Shown: positions 26,291 through 34,804 of the stretch, piece by piece
How positions within the stretch are numbered: position 1 is the first letter of the stretch
How the letters are laid out: every line of letters begins with the position of its first letter
Source: Pedobacter sp. D749
Lineage (GTDB): Bacteria > Bacteroidota > Bacteroidia > Sphingobacteriales > Sphingobacteriaceae
DNA length: 64,000 nucleotides
Reading direction: 5' to 3'
NCBI RefSeq assembly: GCF_019317285.1
Contig: NZ_CP079218.1
Span: 4,712,001 to 4,776,000, forward strand
Translations under genes and position numbers: made by a program
Notes under the pieces: generated by a model
What the model was told of the DNA's origin: nothing
The model's database searches: none
Seen by the model: the letters and a program-made list of their open reading frames with translations, nothing else

Positions 26291-26812
26291 TCAAAAATAT
26301 TTATAAGGATATTTCAAATAGAAATCATTGCTAATTTTTTCTAAACTACTAACGAATAACTCCTGGATTTCTATTGGCAAATTATCCTCATGATCGTCTA
26401 ATTGTTCTTCAAGCTCCCGATATAAAAAAGCGGCCTGAAGAAATACGAGAAAATTAATATAAAAATCAAGAAATTCATCAATAGAATTATATTCACCATT
26501 ATTGTGATCGTAAAACAAAATTGTTGATTTTTCTATATTAATAAACCATTCGTCTCCCTGACCACTTCGCCCAATTATCCAAATCTTATCATATAGTTCT
26601 GGATAATTTTTCTCAATATATTTATTTTCATTTAAAGCATCTTCATAGCTAAATATTTCTATGTCTGGTGTGATTTCAAGGCCTTTGTATTCCGATAAAA
26701 ATTTTAAATATAGAGGATCTGATACTGGCACTTTAATCAGATCCTTGATTTTATTTTCCCTACCCTGAAATTCTTCAAAAATTAGGACTGAATTCCTTTT
26801 TTCGAACATCAT
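26291..26812 (-). CDS. SMI1/KNR4 (SUKH) family immunity-type protein
   Basis: A 173-aa protein with SUKH features: LKFLSEYKGLEITPDIEIFS (residues about 36-55), then WIIGRSGQGDEWFINIEKST and FYDHNNGEYNSIDEFLDFYINFL. The C-terminal 50 residues are acidic and helical. ATG 26812 is preferred to the GTG two codons upstream. In the same frame, after the TGA at 26291, a further 32 codons stay open to 26189, which suggests the protein may once have been longer. It is a probable orphan immunity protein. Confidence 0.7.
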   Translation of the reverse strand: MMFEKRNSVLIFEEFQGRENKIKDLIKVPVSDPLYLKFLSEYKGLEITPDIEIFSYEDALNENKYIEKNYPELYDKIWIIGRSGQGDEWFINIEKSTILFYDHNNGEYNSIDEFLDFYINFLVFLQAAFLYRELEEQLDDHEDNLPIEIQELFVSSLEKISNDFYLKYPYKYF

Positions 26813-26915
26813 TGCCACTTAATTTAGTGATTATCTGATTATATCTGTTATGCTATCTTATCACAATATCTCAATCATTAAGCATCTTGATTTCGAAACA
26901 GCTATGTCATCTTAA

Positions 26916-27269
26916 TTATGCACCCTCTTTAGCTTTAAATTCAGCTAATTTTTTTTCGATGAAAGCAAAATCATTAATTGCTTTGTCTCTATCTTTGGCT
27001 TTATCGTATTTGGCTATCCATGCTCTTATACCAAAAAGATAAAATTTTAATCCTTCTTCAGTCAGATCACCAACCTTTATTTCTGAATCATCGTTTGCCT
27101 TTTCACCTTTTTTCAAAATCATTCTAGTTGTAAAACCATTTTCCTTTAAAAACCATACCTGATTTTCGAAAAAGCGGTACTGTCTTTCTATGTACTCTTT
27201 TGTTAAAGGAGGGGCAGACTTCATTTGCGTTACCCAACCAATTCGATTAATAATTCTATTTTTATCCAT
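26916..27269 (-). CDS. Small basic helical protein of unknown function
   Basis: A 117-aa protein starting at ATG 27269 (MDKNRIINRIGWV); the longer reading from 27320 would overlap the gene before it. It is rich in Lys, Glu and aromatic residues, with IERQYRFFENQVWFLKENGF near residues 26-45 and a charged C-terminal helix rich in Asp, Lys and Arg. No family is recognised. It lies 19 bases downstream of a 68-aa gene in the immunity array and probably forms a unit with it. Confidence 0.6.
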   Translation of the reverse strand: MDKNRIINRIGWVTQMKSAPPLTKEYIERQYRFFENQVWFLKENGFTTRMILKKGEKANDDSEIKVGDLTEEGLKFYLFGIRAWIAKYDKAKDRDKAINDFAFIEKKLAEFKAKEGA

Positions 27270-27288
27270 TAGGTTTAAAAGATGTAAA

Positions 27289-27495
27289 TCATTCTTCCAC
27301 ATACTCTGACAAAACATCAAGAGCCTTCAAAAGATATTCAATATCATAATTGGTTGTAGATTCTATTTCAAATAAGGTATCTTGAATTTTTAAATATTGA
27401 TCAGATATCACTTCCAACATCAAATTCGTAGTTGAATTTACATCTAACGCATCTACCTTCAATATCATTTTTTCAGCAATATTATAATCTTCCAT
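27289..27495 (-). CDS. 68-aa acidic helical protein
   Basis: A small acidic protein, predicted all-helical, ending DIEYLLKALDVLSEYVEE. The ATG at 27495 and the close spacing to the following small gene suggest it is real. No family is recognised; its size and charge fit a small immunity or antitoxin-like protein, but nothing more can be said. Confidence 0.5.
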   Translation of the reverse strand: MEDYNIAEKMILKVDALDVNSTTNLMLEVISDQYLKIQDTLFEIESTTNYDIEYLLKALDVLSEYVEE

Positions 27496-27608
27496 ATGGA
27501 TTATTGTTATTTCATCAACCTTTTCTCTGTTTTCAGTATAGTAGTAATTAACCTCTTAGATAATCTTTTAGTTAACCCTAAGAATTCCGCGATTTTATCT
27601 TTCAATCA

Positions 27609-28229
27609 TTATAGAGAATATATATAACAAAGTTCCCAAATTTTTTCTTTTGTTCCTTTTACACCAAGTTTGTTAAAAAAATCACTCATCTCTCCAGTTA
27701 ATTCTGGAAATATTTTTTCGATTATCAAACCCACCTCTTTCTTACTATTTAGTTTTTTTTCTTCTTTTGCAGCTGAAATAACGATTTTGCAAAATGGCAA
27801 AATAAACGCTGTAAAAACAGTATACCTATAATTATTAAAGGAAGGTTTTTCTAATTCTTTTTTCGAACTATTAACTAAGTAAGTCAGTCTCTGACCAGAT
27901 ATTAAATTAATGATTTTACTTTCACAATTTTTGAAAAAATCCTCTTCTAAAACCTGTGTATATCCGATTTTAACTTTTATGTTTGCGGAAAGATTTTCAA
28001 GTCCATCATCTGGCCTATTTAAAGGGCCGACCCAGAGATCTTTTTGTAAAGAACCGTCTAACTTATTAACTCTCGCGATGATAAAACAATAAAAAATACT
28101 TTCAATATGTTTTGAAAGAACAACAATATTGTCATACCAAAGCTTCTTTGGTAACTTGAATTCATATTCTTTTATTAAAATTTCGAAATCGTTCACTACA
28201 TCATGAAATCCTGATTTCATATTTATCAT
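27609..28229 (-). CDS. Unknown protein in the immunity array
   Basis: A 206-aa protein, mixed alpha/beta, with one hydrophobic stretch around residues 133-150 (YTVFTAFILPFCKIVISA) that could be a buried helix. It has no signal peptide or recognised motif. It lies just downstream of an rhs core remnant at 28288-28368, the position expected for the immunity gene of a lost Rhs tip. I treat it as a candidate orphan immunity protein. Confidence 0.55.
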   Translation of the reverse strand: MINMKSGFHDVVNDFEILIKEYEFKLPKKLWYDNIVVLSKHIESIFYCFIIARVNKLDGSLQKDLWVGPLNRPDDGLENLSANIKVKIGYTQVLEEDFFKNCESKIINLISGQRLTYLVNSSKKELEKPSFNNYRYTVFTAFILPFCKIVISAAKEEKKLNSKKEVGLIIEKIFPELTGEMSDFFNKLGVKGTKEKIWELCYIYSL

Positions 28230-28287
28230 TTATAAGTTTTTCCATGAGTTCTTGTAATTCCATTATATATCTTTATCAATGTGATTC

Positions 28288-28368
28288 TTCTACAACCGCA
28301 TACTGCCTTGATACCTAAATGGCACAAAGTTTCTATCACCTCTAAGTTTACGTATTTTCTATAACATC
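28288..28368 (-). pseudogene. Rhs core-domain remnant
   Basis: The minus strand reads KIRKLRGDRNFVPFRYQG, which closely matches KIRKLSGDREFMPFRYQG in the intact Rhs protein at about 29430-29490, also at the DNA level. The fragment is preceded by a stop, and the YEDVETG part that should follow is shifted by one base (YAVVEE) and soon closed by a stop. It is therefore a decayed piece of a second rhs gene, about 550 bases beyond the intact one and just upstream of an orphan immunity-type gene. Confidence 0.75.
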
Positions 28369-28482
28369 AAACCTTATTTCACTAACACAAGGCTTTAGCT
28401 GGTCTGTTTAAAAGTATTCCAAACCTTTAAACCACTTAATTCAACGGATTCCAAATCCATTTTTCTTTATGGCATTAAAGAC

Positions 28483-28905
28483 TTATATTTTCCATAAAGC
28501 GATCAATTCCTTCGCAAATATAGATGCTGTTTTATCATCTTTCTTTTTACTAAAACCTGTTAATGCTAAACCAATTTCAAAAAAAACTTTGAAACCGACC
28601 GAGTTAAATGGCTTTTCAACCTGTTTAAGTTTCTCAATAATATCTTCAGTTTGGAAGATGTTTAAATCATTATATATAAGATTAATGGATGGATCTTTAT
28701 TGAATGACACTTCATTTACTCCTGTTTTTTTTGCTAACTTAATGGATAGATCCCCATAGATAAGTTCGGATCTTTCCAGCAGATCCTTTATCTCTTTTTG
28801 AGGCTTTCCGAATAGCGTTTCTATTTCTTTTCTTGACATTCCGAATTTAATTGGACCCACCGACTGATATGGAACAATATTGAATTCTTGATTTAAAATA
28901 TCCAT
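28483..28905 (-). CDS. Presumed immunity protein for the Rhs C-terminal toxin
   Basis: A 140-aa soluble protein with the N-terminal pattern VGPIKFGMSRKEIETLFGKP (residues about 16-35), a motif seen in several small immunity-type proteins, followed by a strand-rich middle and helical end. Its ATG begins 2 bases after the Rhs stop codon, the canonical position for the cognate immunity gene. The function is inferred from position; the family is not named with confidence. Confidence 0.7.
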   Translation of the reverse strand: MDILNQEFNIVPYQSVGPIKFGMSRKEIETLFGKPQKEIKDLLERSELIYGDLSIKLAKKTGVNEVSFNKDPSINLIYNDLNIFQTEDIIEKLKQVEKPFNSVGFKVFFEIGLALTGFSKKKDDKTASIFAKELIALWKI

Positions 28906-28907
28906 AA

Positions 28908-31900
28908 TTATTTACACTTAATTTTTAATGTTTTTGCTTGGCTTTTAGTGATCAGACCTTTTTTATGGGAGTAATCAATCATTTCGATTAAACCAGCATT
29001 GTATTTATTTCCAAATTGGGTTTTAATATCAACAATGTCCATTTCTAATGCCTTGTTCCATTTGCCTTTATTTATAAATTGAGATTGCCTTAATCTATAC
29101 ATTTTACCGGACAAACCCCTACTTCCATGACTTCCTGTTAGCTTATGGTCTGCTTTTTCCATCCACACGGCGGGCCCCTTACCATGACTCAAAGGGGATA
29201 TTGAATTTGCAGGCGCATGATGAACCTCGCCACCAATATTTGATGATCTTACTTTGTAATATGATCCTCCCTGTACTAAGCCAAATACATCTAACCACAA
29301 ATTTACATCAATTACATAAGAATAATGAGATAAACCTCCCTCCAATCCAATCGGATCTTTACTCATATAATTCCCACTTTCCGGATCATAATATCTAAAC
29401 CTATTATAATACAGCCCCGTTTCTACATCTTCATATTGTCCCTGGTACCTAAATGGCATAAATTCCCGATCACCGCTGAGTTTACGGATTTTTCCATAAA
29501 TATCAAGTTCGCAATCCCACACTTTTTTACCGGCATCATCATAAGCTTGTACTGGAGTGCCCAAATAATCACTAATAATAGAATAATACTGGCCATTAAC
29601 GATTTTGGCACTTGGGGTAAATTTATTCTGATCGTACACCCAGGTAATTAAATCGTTGCCCAGTGACTCCATTTTATCGTAGCTGAGCAATCCATCTTCA
29701 TCAACCACCAGGTTAGGCCGTTCGCTTAAAGGGTAATTCCATTCGTGGAGCAGTAAATTACCATCCCACACATAGCGATACACCGTATTTTTAACAATTT
29801 TGGCTTTCCTTCTGCCCAAGGCATCGTATTCGAAACTGATGATCTCGCCATGTGGATTTTTAACGGCTTTCATCATCCCGTTGGCCGCCCAGGCAAAAGC
29901 CCAGTCGCCCTCTTTCCATTCTGGTAAATCGGGTTCCGCATCTGCTAAGATATCCAGCGTTTCCGCTTTAGGGATATCAGGATCGGCCATTCCCCAGTTT
30001 AATTTTTTGCCAAATAAGCCATTATCTTCTGTTTCGGCAATTTCTTCTTTTGCCAAGCCGATAATGTTACGTTTACTTTTTTGTACCAAGTTGCCTTTGG
30101 CATCATAACGGTAATACCATTGGTCATCTTTAAGCAGTTTACCACCTTTATCGTAACGCCTATCACTGCGATCAGCAGTTTTATATAAGTTCCCGGTTTC
30201 ATCAGGATTTTTATAGATCACTTTGCCATCATCGCTATAACTTGCCGAAGACAGACTGCCAAAAGTATCGTACCTGTAATTGATGCTGCCACCCGTAATG
30301 CTATTTAAGCAGCTATTCAGTTTATCATTCGGCCCCCAGGCATATTGTTTAAACGCGGTAATGGAACGGCTGGCTTCTACCTTCTGACTGATTGGATGAC
30401 CTTCGTGGTCGTAATCGAATGTTGCCTTAACCCCACCGCTTAAACTGCGGCTGGTTTCCTGTCCGTTTTTGTTACGGCCAATGGTTGCAGTCCATTCTGC
30501 TGACCCGCTACTTTTCGCGGCAATACCATTCAGATAACCTATTTCGTCATAATCATATTGAATAGCTGCACCTAATGAACTTTTTAAACTGGTTAGGCTG
30601 CCAAAGACATCATATTGATAATTGATCTGATAGCCATCCTGTATTTCCTGGGTAACCATACCCAATGGGTTCCGCTTGAAATTAACTGAAGAAAGTTCGT
30701 TCTCTGCAGCAATGAGCAAACCGAGCTTATTGTATTGAAAAGCTTCGTAGGTACCATCTTCATAGCTGCTATACACCAACCGGCCGCTCAGATCGTAATT
30801 GTGGTAAATGGTCTTACCATCGGCCTGTATGGTTTTAATGACCTGCCCATCCTGGTTGCGGATGTATTGTTGCTCCTGCCCATCAAAGCCAATTTCTTTC
30901 ACCACATCATCATTGGCATCCCTTAAAAAAAGATATTCTTCACCTTTTTCGTTGGTAATGGCCTTTAAATTTTCCCATTGATCATAGGTAAAATGAAGGG
31001 TCTGGATGTTCTGACTGGAGGATTGACTGCTTCTTTTTTGTGTTTTTAAGCTACCCATTGGGGTATAGGTCATGTACCATTCTTCACGCCCATCTGTAGC
31101 GTAAACCGGAAGATCGTAGGCATCGTATTCGAAGCGCAGGGCTTCTTCCCCAAAATCTTTTACCAAAACCACACGGCCCATATCATCGCGTTCCCAAATT
31201 GTGGTTTGATCACCATCCGGACTAAAACGGATCAAACGCCCATAATCATCGTAAGTCCAGCGGCGGATATTGCCTTCACTCGAAACCGATTCGGTCAGTT
31301 GATTTAAACTGTTATATGTCCAATGAACTTCATAGCCATCATTATCACGACAAAATACCGGTAATTTCTGTCCATCGGTATAATAAAAATCGACTACCCT
31401 ATTGTCTTTTTGAACATGTTTAAGCAGTTGGTTCTGCTCATTATATAACCAGGTTTCATTTGAACCAGCCGGATCACTGCGCAAAATGAGGTTATTGTTT
31501 TCATCGTAGGCATATTGATATTTTTCGCCATCTGCGGTATGATAGGTAATAATATTCCCGCGTTCATCATATTCATAGCCGATTACCCTGCCCTCAGGGC
31601 TCGAAACCATTTTTTCTTCGTTATAGCGATCGTGCTCATACCAGGTTTCGCCGCCCATGGCATCCACCTTTTTGTAAACCAGATCGTTTTCATCATAATA
31701 ATAACGTTCTATTTTACCATCCCGGTAGTACACTTCGTTATATTCTTCCTCCGGGAAATAGCTTATCGATCCGCTCATAAAACCATCTCTGCCCTCAGTG
31801 TGGATTACGCGGCCCTCTGCGTCATAAGTCCAGAAATAAGCCATTCCGTTTCGGTTGATTCTTTTAACTACCCGATTATGGTCATCATACTCAAAACTGA

Positions 31901-33503
31901 TGGCTTTGCCCGCCTGATCGTAAACTTTGATCATGTTGCCACGCTGATCGTAATCGTAACTCACCAACAAGTCGCTGGTATTTTTATAGTGATAATAAAC
32001 TGCGTTAATGGCAGTACCAGATTCATTATGCTTCATTTCGAGCACACGACCAGAGTTTTCGACAATCCGGGTTAAAAGTTGTTTTTGATAATAAAAGGTA
32101 AGCTGACTGCCATTGGTATATTCGATATGGTTTATACGGTAGATATCGCCATCTGGCCCCCCGCTAAAAAGAGTATAAGTATAAATATCCTGATCGATGG
32201 TAAGTATCCAAGTATTTTCATCTGGCCTTTCCATCCAGACCTTTTGTGCACGATCGTATTGTTTGCCTGAATATGGCTCAATATAAGGCAAAGGCATCAC
32301 CATATTTTCAGTTGGGTGGCTAAACCCTGCAATGCCGGCTTCCGGATCAGGGTAAATGTAAAGATCATAATTGTTATATACCTGGTTGCCCAACATGCCC
32401 TTATAAGGTTTATCACTACGCCATACATTGTTCCAGGCCAATGTATGGCCACCAGGCAGTTCGAAATCCGTCCATTCAAAAAACATAGCTCCTGTAACGA
32501 AATTAACAGGTTCGAACCCCCAATGACAAAGCTTATTTGATAAGGGATTTTCTCCTAGCATGTTTTTTAAAAGCTTGTTTACACCCTTAAGCGCACCTTT
32601 TGCTAACGCCCCTCCCAATTTGGTTAGCCCCCTCATAATACCAATGGCTGCGAAGCGCATTAAATATTCTTTTAGTGTATAATTATGCGGTGCAAATGTA
32701 CCACCAACCAACACCGGTTTACCAGTATTAATTTGCACGTACATGCTTAGTAAATCGCTATAAAAAGCGAAATAAGCCAATGGATTTTTCTTTAATTTAT
32801 CTGGTACGGTTGGGAGCGGTTTTAAACCCATTGGCGGACACCAGCAGGTAAGAACCTGGCCTGGGTTAGAACCACTCATTTCTGAACCCTGACCTAAAAC
32901 GGTAGTGGAACCCCAATATACTTCGCCTTCATGCGGTGAACCAGGAATGTTTACAATAAAATAAACGGGTATAGAGGTAATATGCCTGAATGGAAGCAAA
33001 ACACCCATCACACTGGTGGTTGTAGTGGCTTTATGCCTGCCATGTACAAAAATTGAACCACCCATTGGGATACTGGGCATACCAATTAAACCCTGTGCAA
33101 ATTTTGGTACGGGAATATTAAAACGGAGGTAATCCATCGGATCGAACACCATACCAATAAATGGGTGTGGTAATGGCAGTGGAATAAAGCCAAATGATGG
33201 TGGAATGGGAATGGTTGTCCAATGGAAATCGATAGCCAGTACCACATCGAAATGCTTACTTACATGCTGTACCGCAGTATTGGTCATAGCTGGCTTTTTA
33301 GCTTTTAAAAGCTTTAAGGGGCTTTTTGCTGCAGGCGGATTGCTGCCCGGGGCAACAGCACCACCGCCGCCACCCACTGCTTTTGGTTCGGCTTTGGTTA
33401 AGCTTGCAGATAGGCTTAATGACCTATCGGTAGACATATTCGGTTTACTCGCTTTAATCTTTTTCATCTGCATTTTTTTTAGGGTGATGTCATCACCGAT
33501 CAT
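28908..33503 (-). CDS. T6SS Rhs effector with PAAR-like N-terminus and nuclease-like C-terminal toxin
   Basis: About 1531 aa. Residues about 70-300 form an N-terminal PAAR/Rhs-type region with HWTTIPIPP, MGGSIFVHGRHKATTTTS and GKPVLVGGTF, followed by a hydrophobic helix region. PVNFVTGAMFFEWTDFELPG opens the Rhs shell (DUF6531); dozens of YD repeats follow. The core ends with RYQGQYEDVETGLYYNRFRY and DPIGLEGG. The last 120 residues are the variable toxin, with GGEVHHAPANSISPLSHGKG, WMEKADHKLTGSHGS and FGNKYNAGL, resembling an HNH/ENDO VII-type nuclease. ATG 33503 is chosen: it lies 2 bases after the TPR gene stop, while a start at 33557 would overlap that gene by 52 bases. Confidence 0.88.
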   Translation of the reverse strand: MIGDDITLKKMQMKKIKASKPNMSTDRSLSLSASLTKAEPKAVGGGGGAVAPGSNPPAAKSPLKLLKAKKPAMTNTAVQHVSKHFDVVLAIDFHWTTIPIPPSFGFIPLPLPHPFIGMVFDPMDYLRFNIPVPKFAQGLIGMPSIPMGGSIFVHGRHKATTTTSVMGVLLPFRHITSIPVYFIVNIPGSPHEGEVYWGSTTVLGQGSEMSGSNPGQVLTCWCPPMGLKPLPTVPDKLKKNPLAYFAFYSDLLSMYVQINTGKPVLVGGTFAPHNYTLKEYLMRFAAIGIMRGLTKLGGALAKGALKGVNKLLKNMLGENPLSNKLCHWGFEPVNFVTGAMFFEWTDFELPGGHTLAWNNVWRSDKPYKGMLGNQVYNNYDLYIYPDPEAGIAGFSHPTENMVMPLPYIEPYSGKQYDRAQKVWMERPDENTWILTIDQDIYTYTLFSGGPDGDIYRINHIEYTNGSQLTFYYQKQLLTRIVENSGRVLEMKHNESGTAINAVYYHYKNTSDLLVSYDYDQRGNMIKVYDQAGKAISFEYDDHNRVVKRINRNGMAYFWTYDAEGRVIHTEGRDGFMSGSISYFPEEEYNEVYYRDGKIERYYYDENDLVYKKVDAMGGETWYEHDRYNEEKMVSSPEGRVIGYEYDERGNIITYHTADGEKYQYAYDENNNLILRSDPAGSNETWLYNEQNQLLKHVQKDNRVVDFYYTDGQKLPVFCRDNDGYEVHWTYNSLNQLTESVSSEGNIRRWTYDDYGRLIRFSPDGDQTTIWERDDMGRVVLVKDFGEEALRFEYDAYDLPVYATDGREEWYMTYTPMGSLKTQKRSSQSSSQNIQTLHFTYDQWENLKAITNEKGEEYLFLRDANDDVVKEIGFDGQEQQYIRNQDGQVIKTIQADGKTIYHNYDLSGRLVYSSYEDGTYEAFQYNKLGLLIAAENELSSVNFKRNPLGMVTQEIQDGYQINYQYDVFGSLTSLKSSLGAAIQYDYDEIGYLNGIAAKSSGSAEWTATIGRNKNGQETSRSLSGGVKATFDYDHEGHPISQKVEASRSITAFKQYAWGPNDKLNSCLNSITGGSINYRYDTFGSLSSASYSDDGKVIYKNPDETGNLYKTADRSDRRYDKGGKLLKDDQWYYRYDAKGNLVQKSKRNIIGLAKEEIAETEDNGLFGKKLNWGMADPDIPKAETLDILADAEPDLPEWKEGDWAFAWAANGMMKAVKNPHGEIISFEYDALGRRKAKIVKNTVYRYVWDGNLLLHEWNYPLSERPNLVVDEDGLLSYDKMESLGNDLITWVYDQNKFTPSAKIVNGQYYSIISDYLGTPVQAYDDAGKKVWDCELDIYGKIRKLSGDREFMPFRYQGQYEDVETGLYYNRFRYYDPESGNYMSKDPIGLEGGLSHYSYVIDVNLWLDVFGLVQGGSYYKVRSSNIGGEVHHAPANSISPLSHGKGPAVWMEKADHKLTGSHGSRGLSGKMYRLRQSQFINKGKWNKALEMDIVDIKTQFGNKYNAGLIEMIDYSHKKGLITKSQAKTLKIKCK

Positions 33504-33505
33504 CT

Positions 33506-34786
33506 TTAGGATAATGGATTGGCATGGTTCTTTGGCACTTCTGCCATTGATTTCCAATCCTCTCCGTAATCCTGCTGCATCTCCAGATCTAATTTTTTAC
33601 CTTCGGGACTCTCTTCGCCATATTTTTTTAATATGATCGATGCGGTATAAGCCATCGAACTTTGTCGCCGCTTTTCTATCGGCATTTTCTTTGCAATTTC
33701 TAAACACTTCAAATAATAGCCCATTGCTTTTGAAGAGCCAGTTATTTTACTTTCAGAAAGCTGGCCCAGCAACCGGGTACATTCCATTGCGATAAAATTG
33801 TTCTCAATTAACTCAGCGATTTTAATCGCCTTTTCAAAATACCTTTTGGCTTCCTCCTTACCCGAGTGTGCCAAAAGGAAACTACCATAGCTCATGTGGA
33901 CATGCGCGCTTAACAGCGAGCTTTCTCCGGCGCGCGCCAGGGCCAATTCGTATTGTTGCCGTGCTTCTGCTTTCTTGCTTTTTACAGCTAAGCTTTGCGC
34001 CAGCATGATCCTTGCTGCAACCACCGCTTCATGTAATCCCTGTTTTTGTGCAATTACGATTGCCCGCTCCAAAACGGCATTTGCCTGTTCATGTTTGCCT
34101 TTGCTTAAATAATTACTGGCGGTTAATATCTGTTGCTGGTAATCGGATTCGGGATCGTTCTTTTCGCGGTTGGTATGCGCCGCAGCATTTTGCATCAACT
34201 GGTTCACATCAATATTGATCCTGAATTCGGTTCCCTGTTTTAATTTTTTTAAAGTACGGTGTGTATGATGTTCCGTATAAACCAGCTTAATATTTTGGTT
34301 ATTTGCCGTTTTAATACAATTGCACCATTCGTTAATCCATTCAGAAAGCCCGGAAACATCATTAATGCTTGTAGGCGCCAGCTGAACATATATTTTTTTC
34401 AACTTTAAATCAGGATAAATGTTACAGAGCCGTTCCAGAGCAACAACAGGCACATAAGCGTCGGTTTTATACGCTTCGTTTTCACCTGAATCTACATCCC
34501 AAACGATCCCTTTACCATTATCTTTCTGCCATAAATCAAAGATCTCTTTCCACTCTTTAACCAAACTTTTACCGTAATCATTTACGCTTTGAAATTCCTG
34601 GTAATGGAGCAGAAACATGTCATCGGTCCTGCTTTCTTCTGTTAACTGATATTTAAAGTAGGCCTCAAATAAATTTACCTCATGCCGCTCACCCAGGCAA
34701 AGAAAAAGCGTTTCTGATGGATGCTTCCTTACTACTTGTTGCCATTGTTTATCTATTTTAAATAATTCGAGTTGTACCGGATTCAT
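33506..34786 (-). CDS. TPR-containing protein, putative effector adaptor/chaperone between VgrG and Rhs
   Basis: A 426-aa soluble protein. The first 200 residues are an unrecognised alpha/beta domain with LKLKKIYVQLAPTSINDVS. From about 215 to 400 there are tetratricopeptide-like helices (for example ASNYLSKGKHEQANAVLERA, ARQQYELALARAG and AKRYFEKAIKIAELIE). It lies 18 bases after vgrG1 and 2 bases before the Rhs start. In other T6SS systems the gene in this slot loads the effector onto its spike (EagR, Tap/DUF4123); this TPR protein is a plausible analogue. That role is inferred from position. Confidence 0.65.
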   Translation of the reverse strand: MNPVQLELFKIDKQWQQVVRKHPSETLFLCLGERHEVNLFEAYFKYQLTEESRTDDMFLLHYQEFQSVNDYGKSLVKEWKEIFDLWQKDNGKGIVWDVDSGENEAYKTDAYVPVVALERLCNIYPDLKLKKIYVQLAPTSINDVSGLSEWINEWCNCIKTANNQNIKLVYTEHHTHRTLKKLKQGTEFRINIDVNQLMQNAAAHTNREKNDPESDYQQQILTASNYLSKGKHEQANAVLERAIVIAQKQGLHEAVVAARIMLAQSLAVKSKKAEARQQYELALARAGESSLLSAHVHMSYGSFLLAHSGKEEAKRYFEKAIKIAELIENNFIAMECTRLLGQLSESKITGSSKAMGYYLKCLEIAKKMPIEKRRQSSMAYTASIILKKYGEESPEGKKLDLEMQQDYGEDWKSMAEVPKNHANPLS

Positions 34787-34804
34787 TGAGCTTTAATGTC
34801 AAAA

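Noticed and set aside
31515..32075. 186-codon plus-strand open frame inside the rhs gene
   Set aside because: It is the antisense of YD repeats, whose codon pattern keeps the other strand open; the encoded sequence is an implausible hydrophobic string and there is no independent signal.
29400..33000. Repeated short motifs that could suggest a CRISPR or tandem DNA repeat
   Set aside because: They are codon-level echoes of YD repeats in the Rhs shell, with irregular spacing and no identical DNA repeats.
33205..33636. 143-codon plus-strand frame across the rhs start
   Set aside because: Antisense to the well-supported Rhs N-terminus and the end of the TPR gene; no family features.
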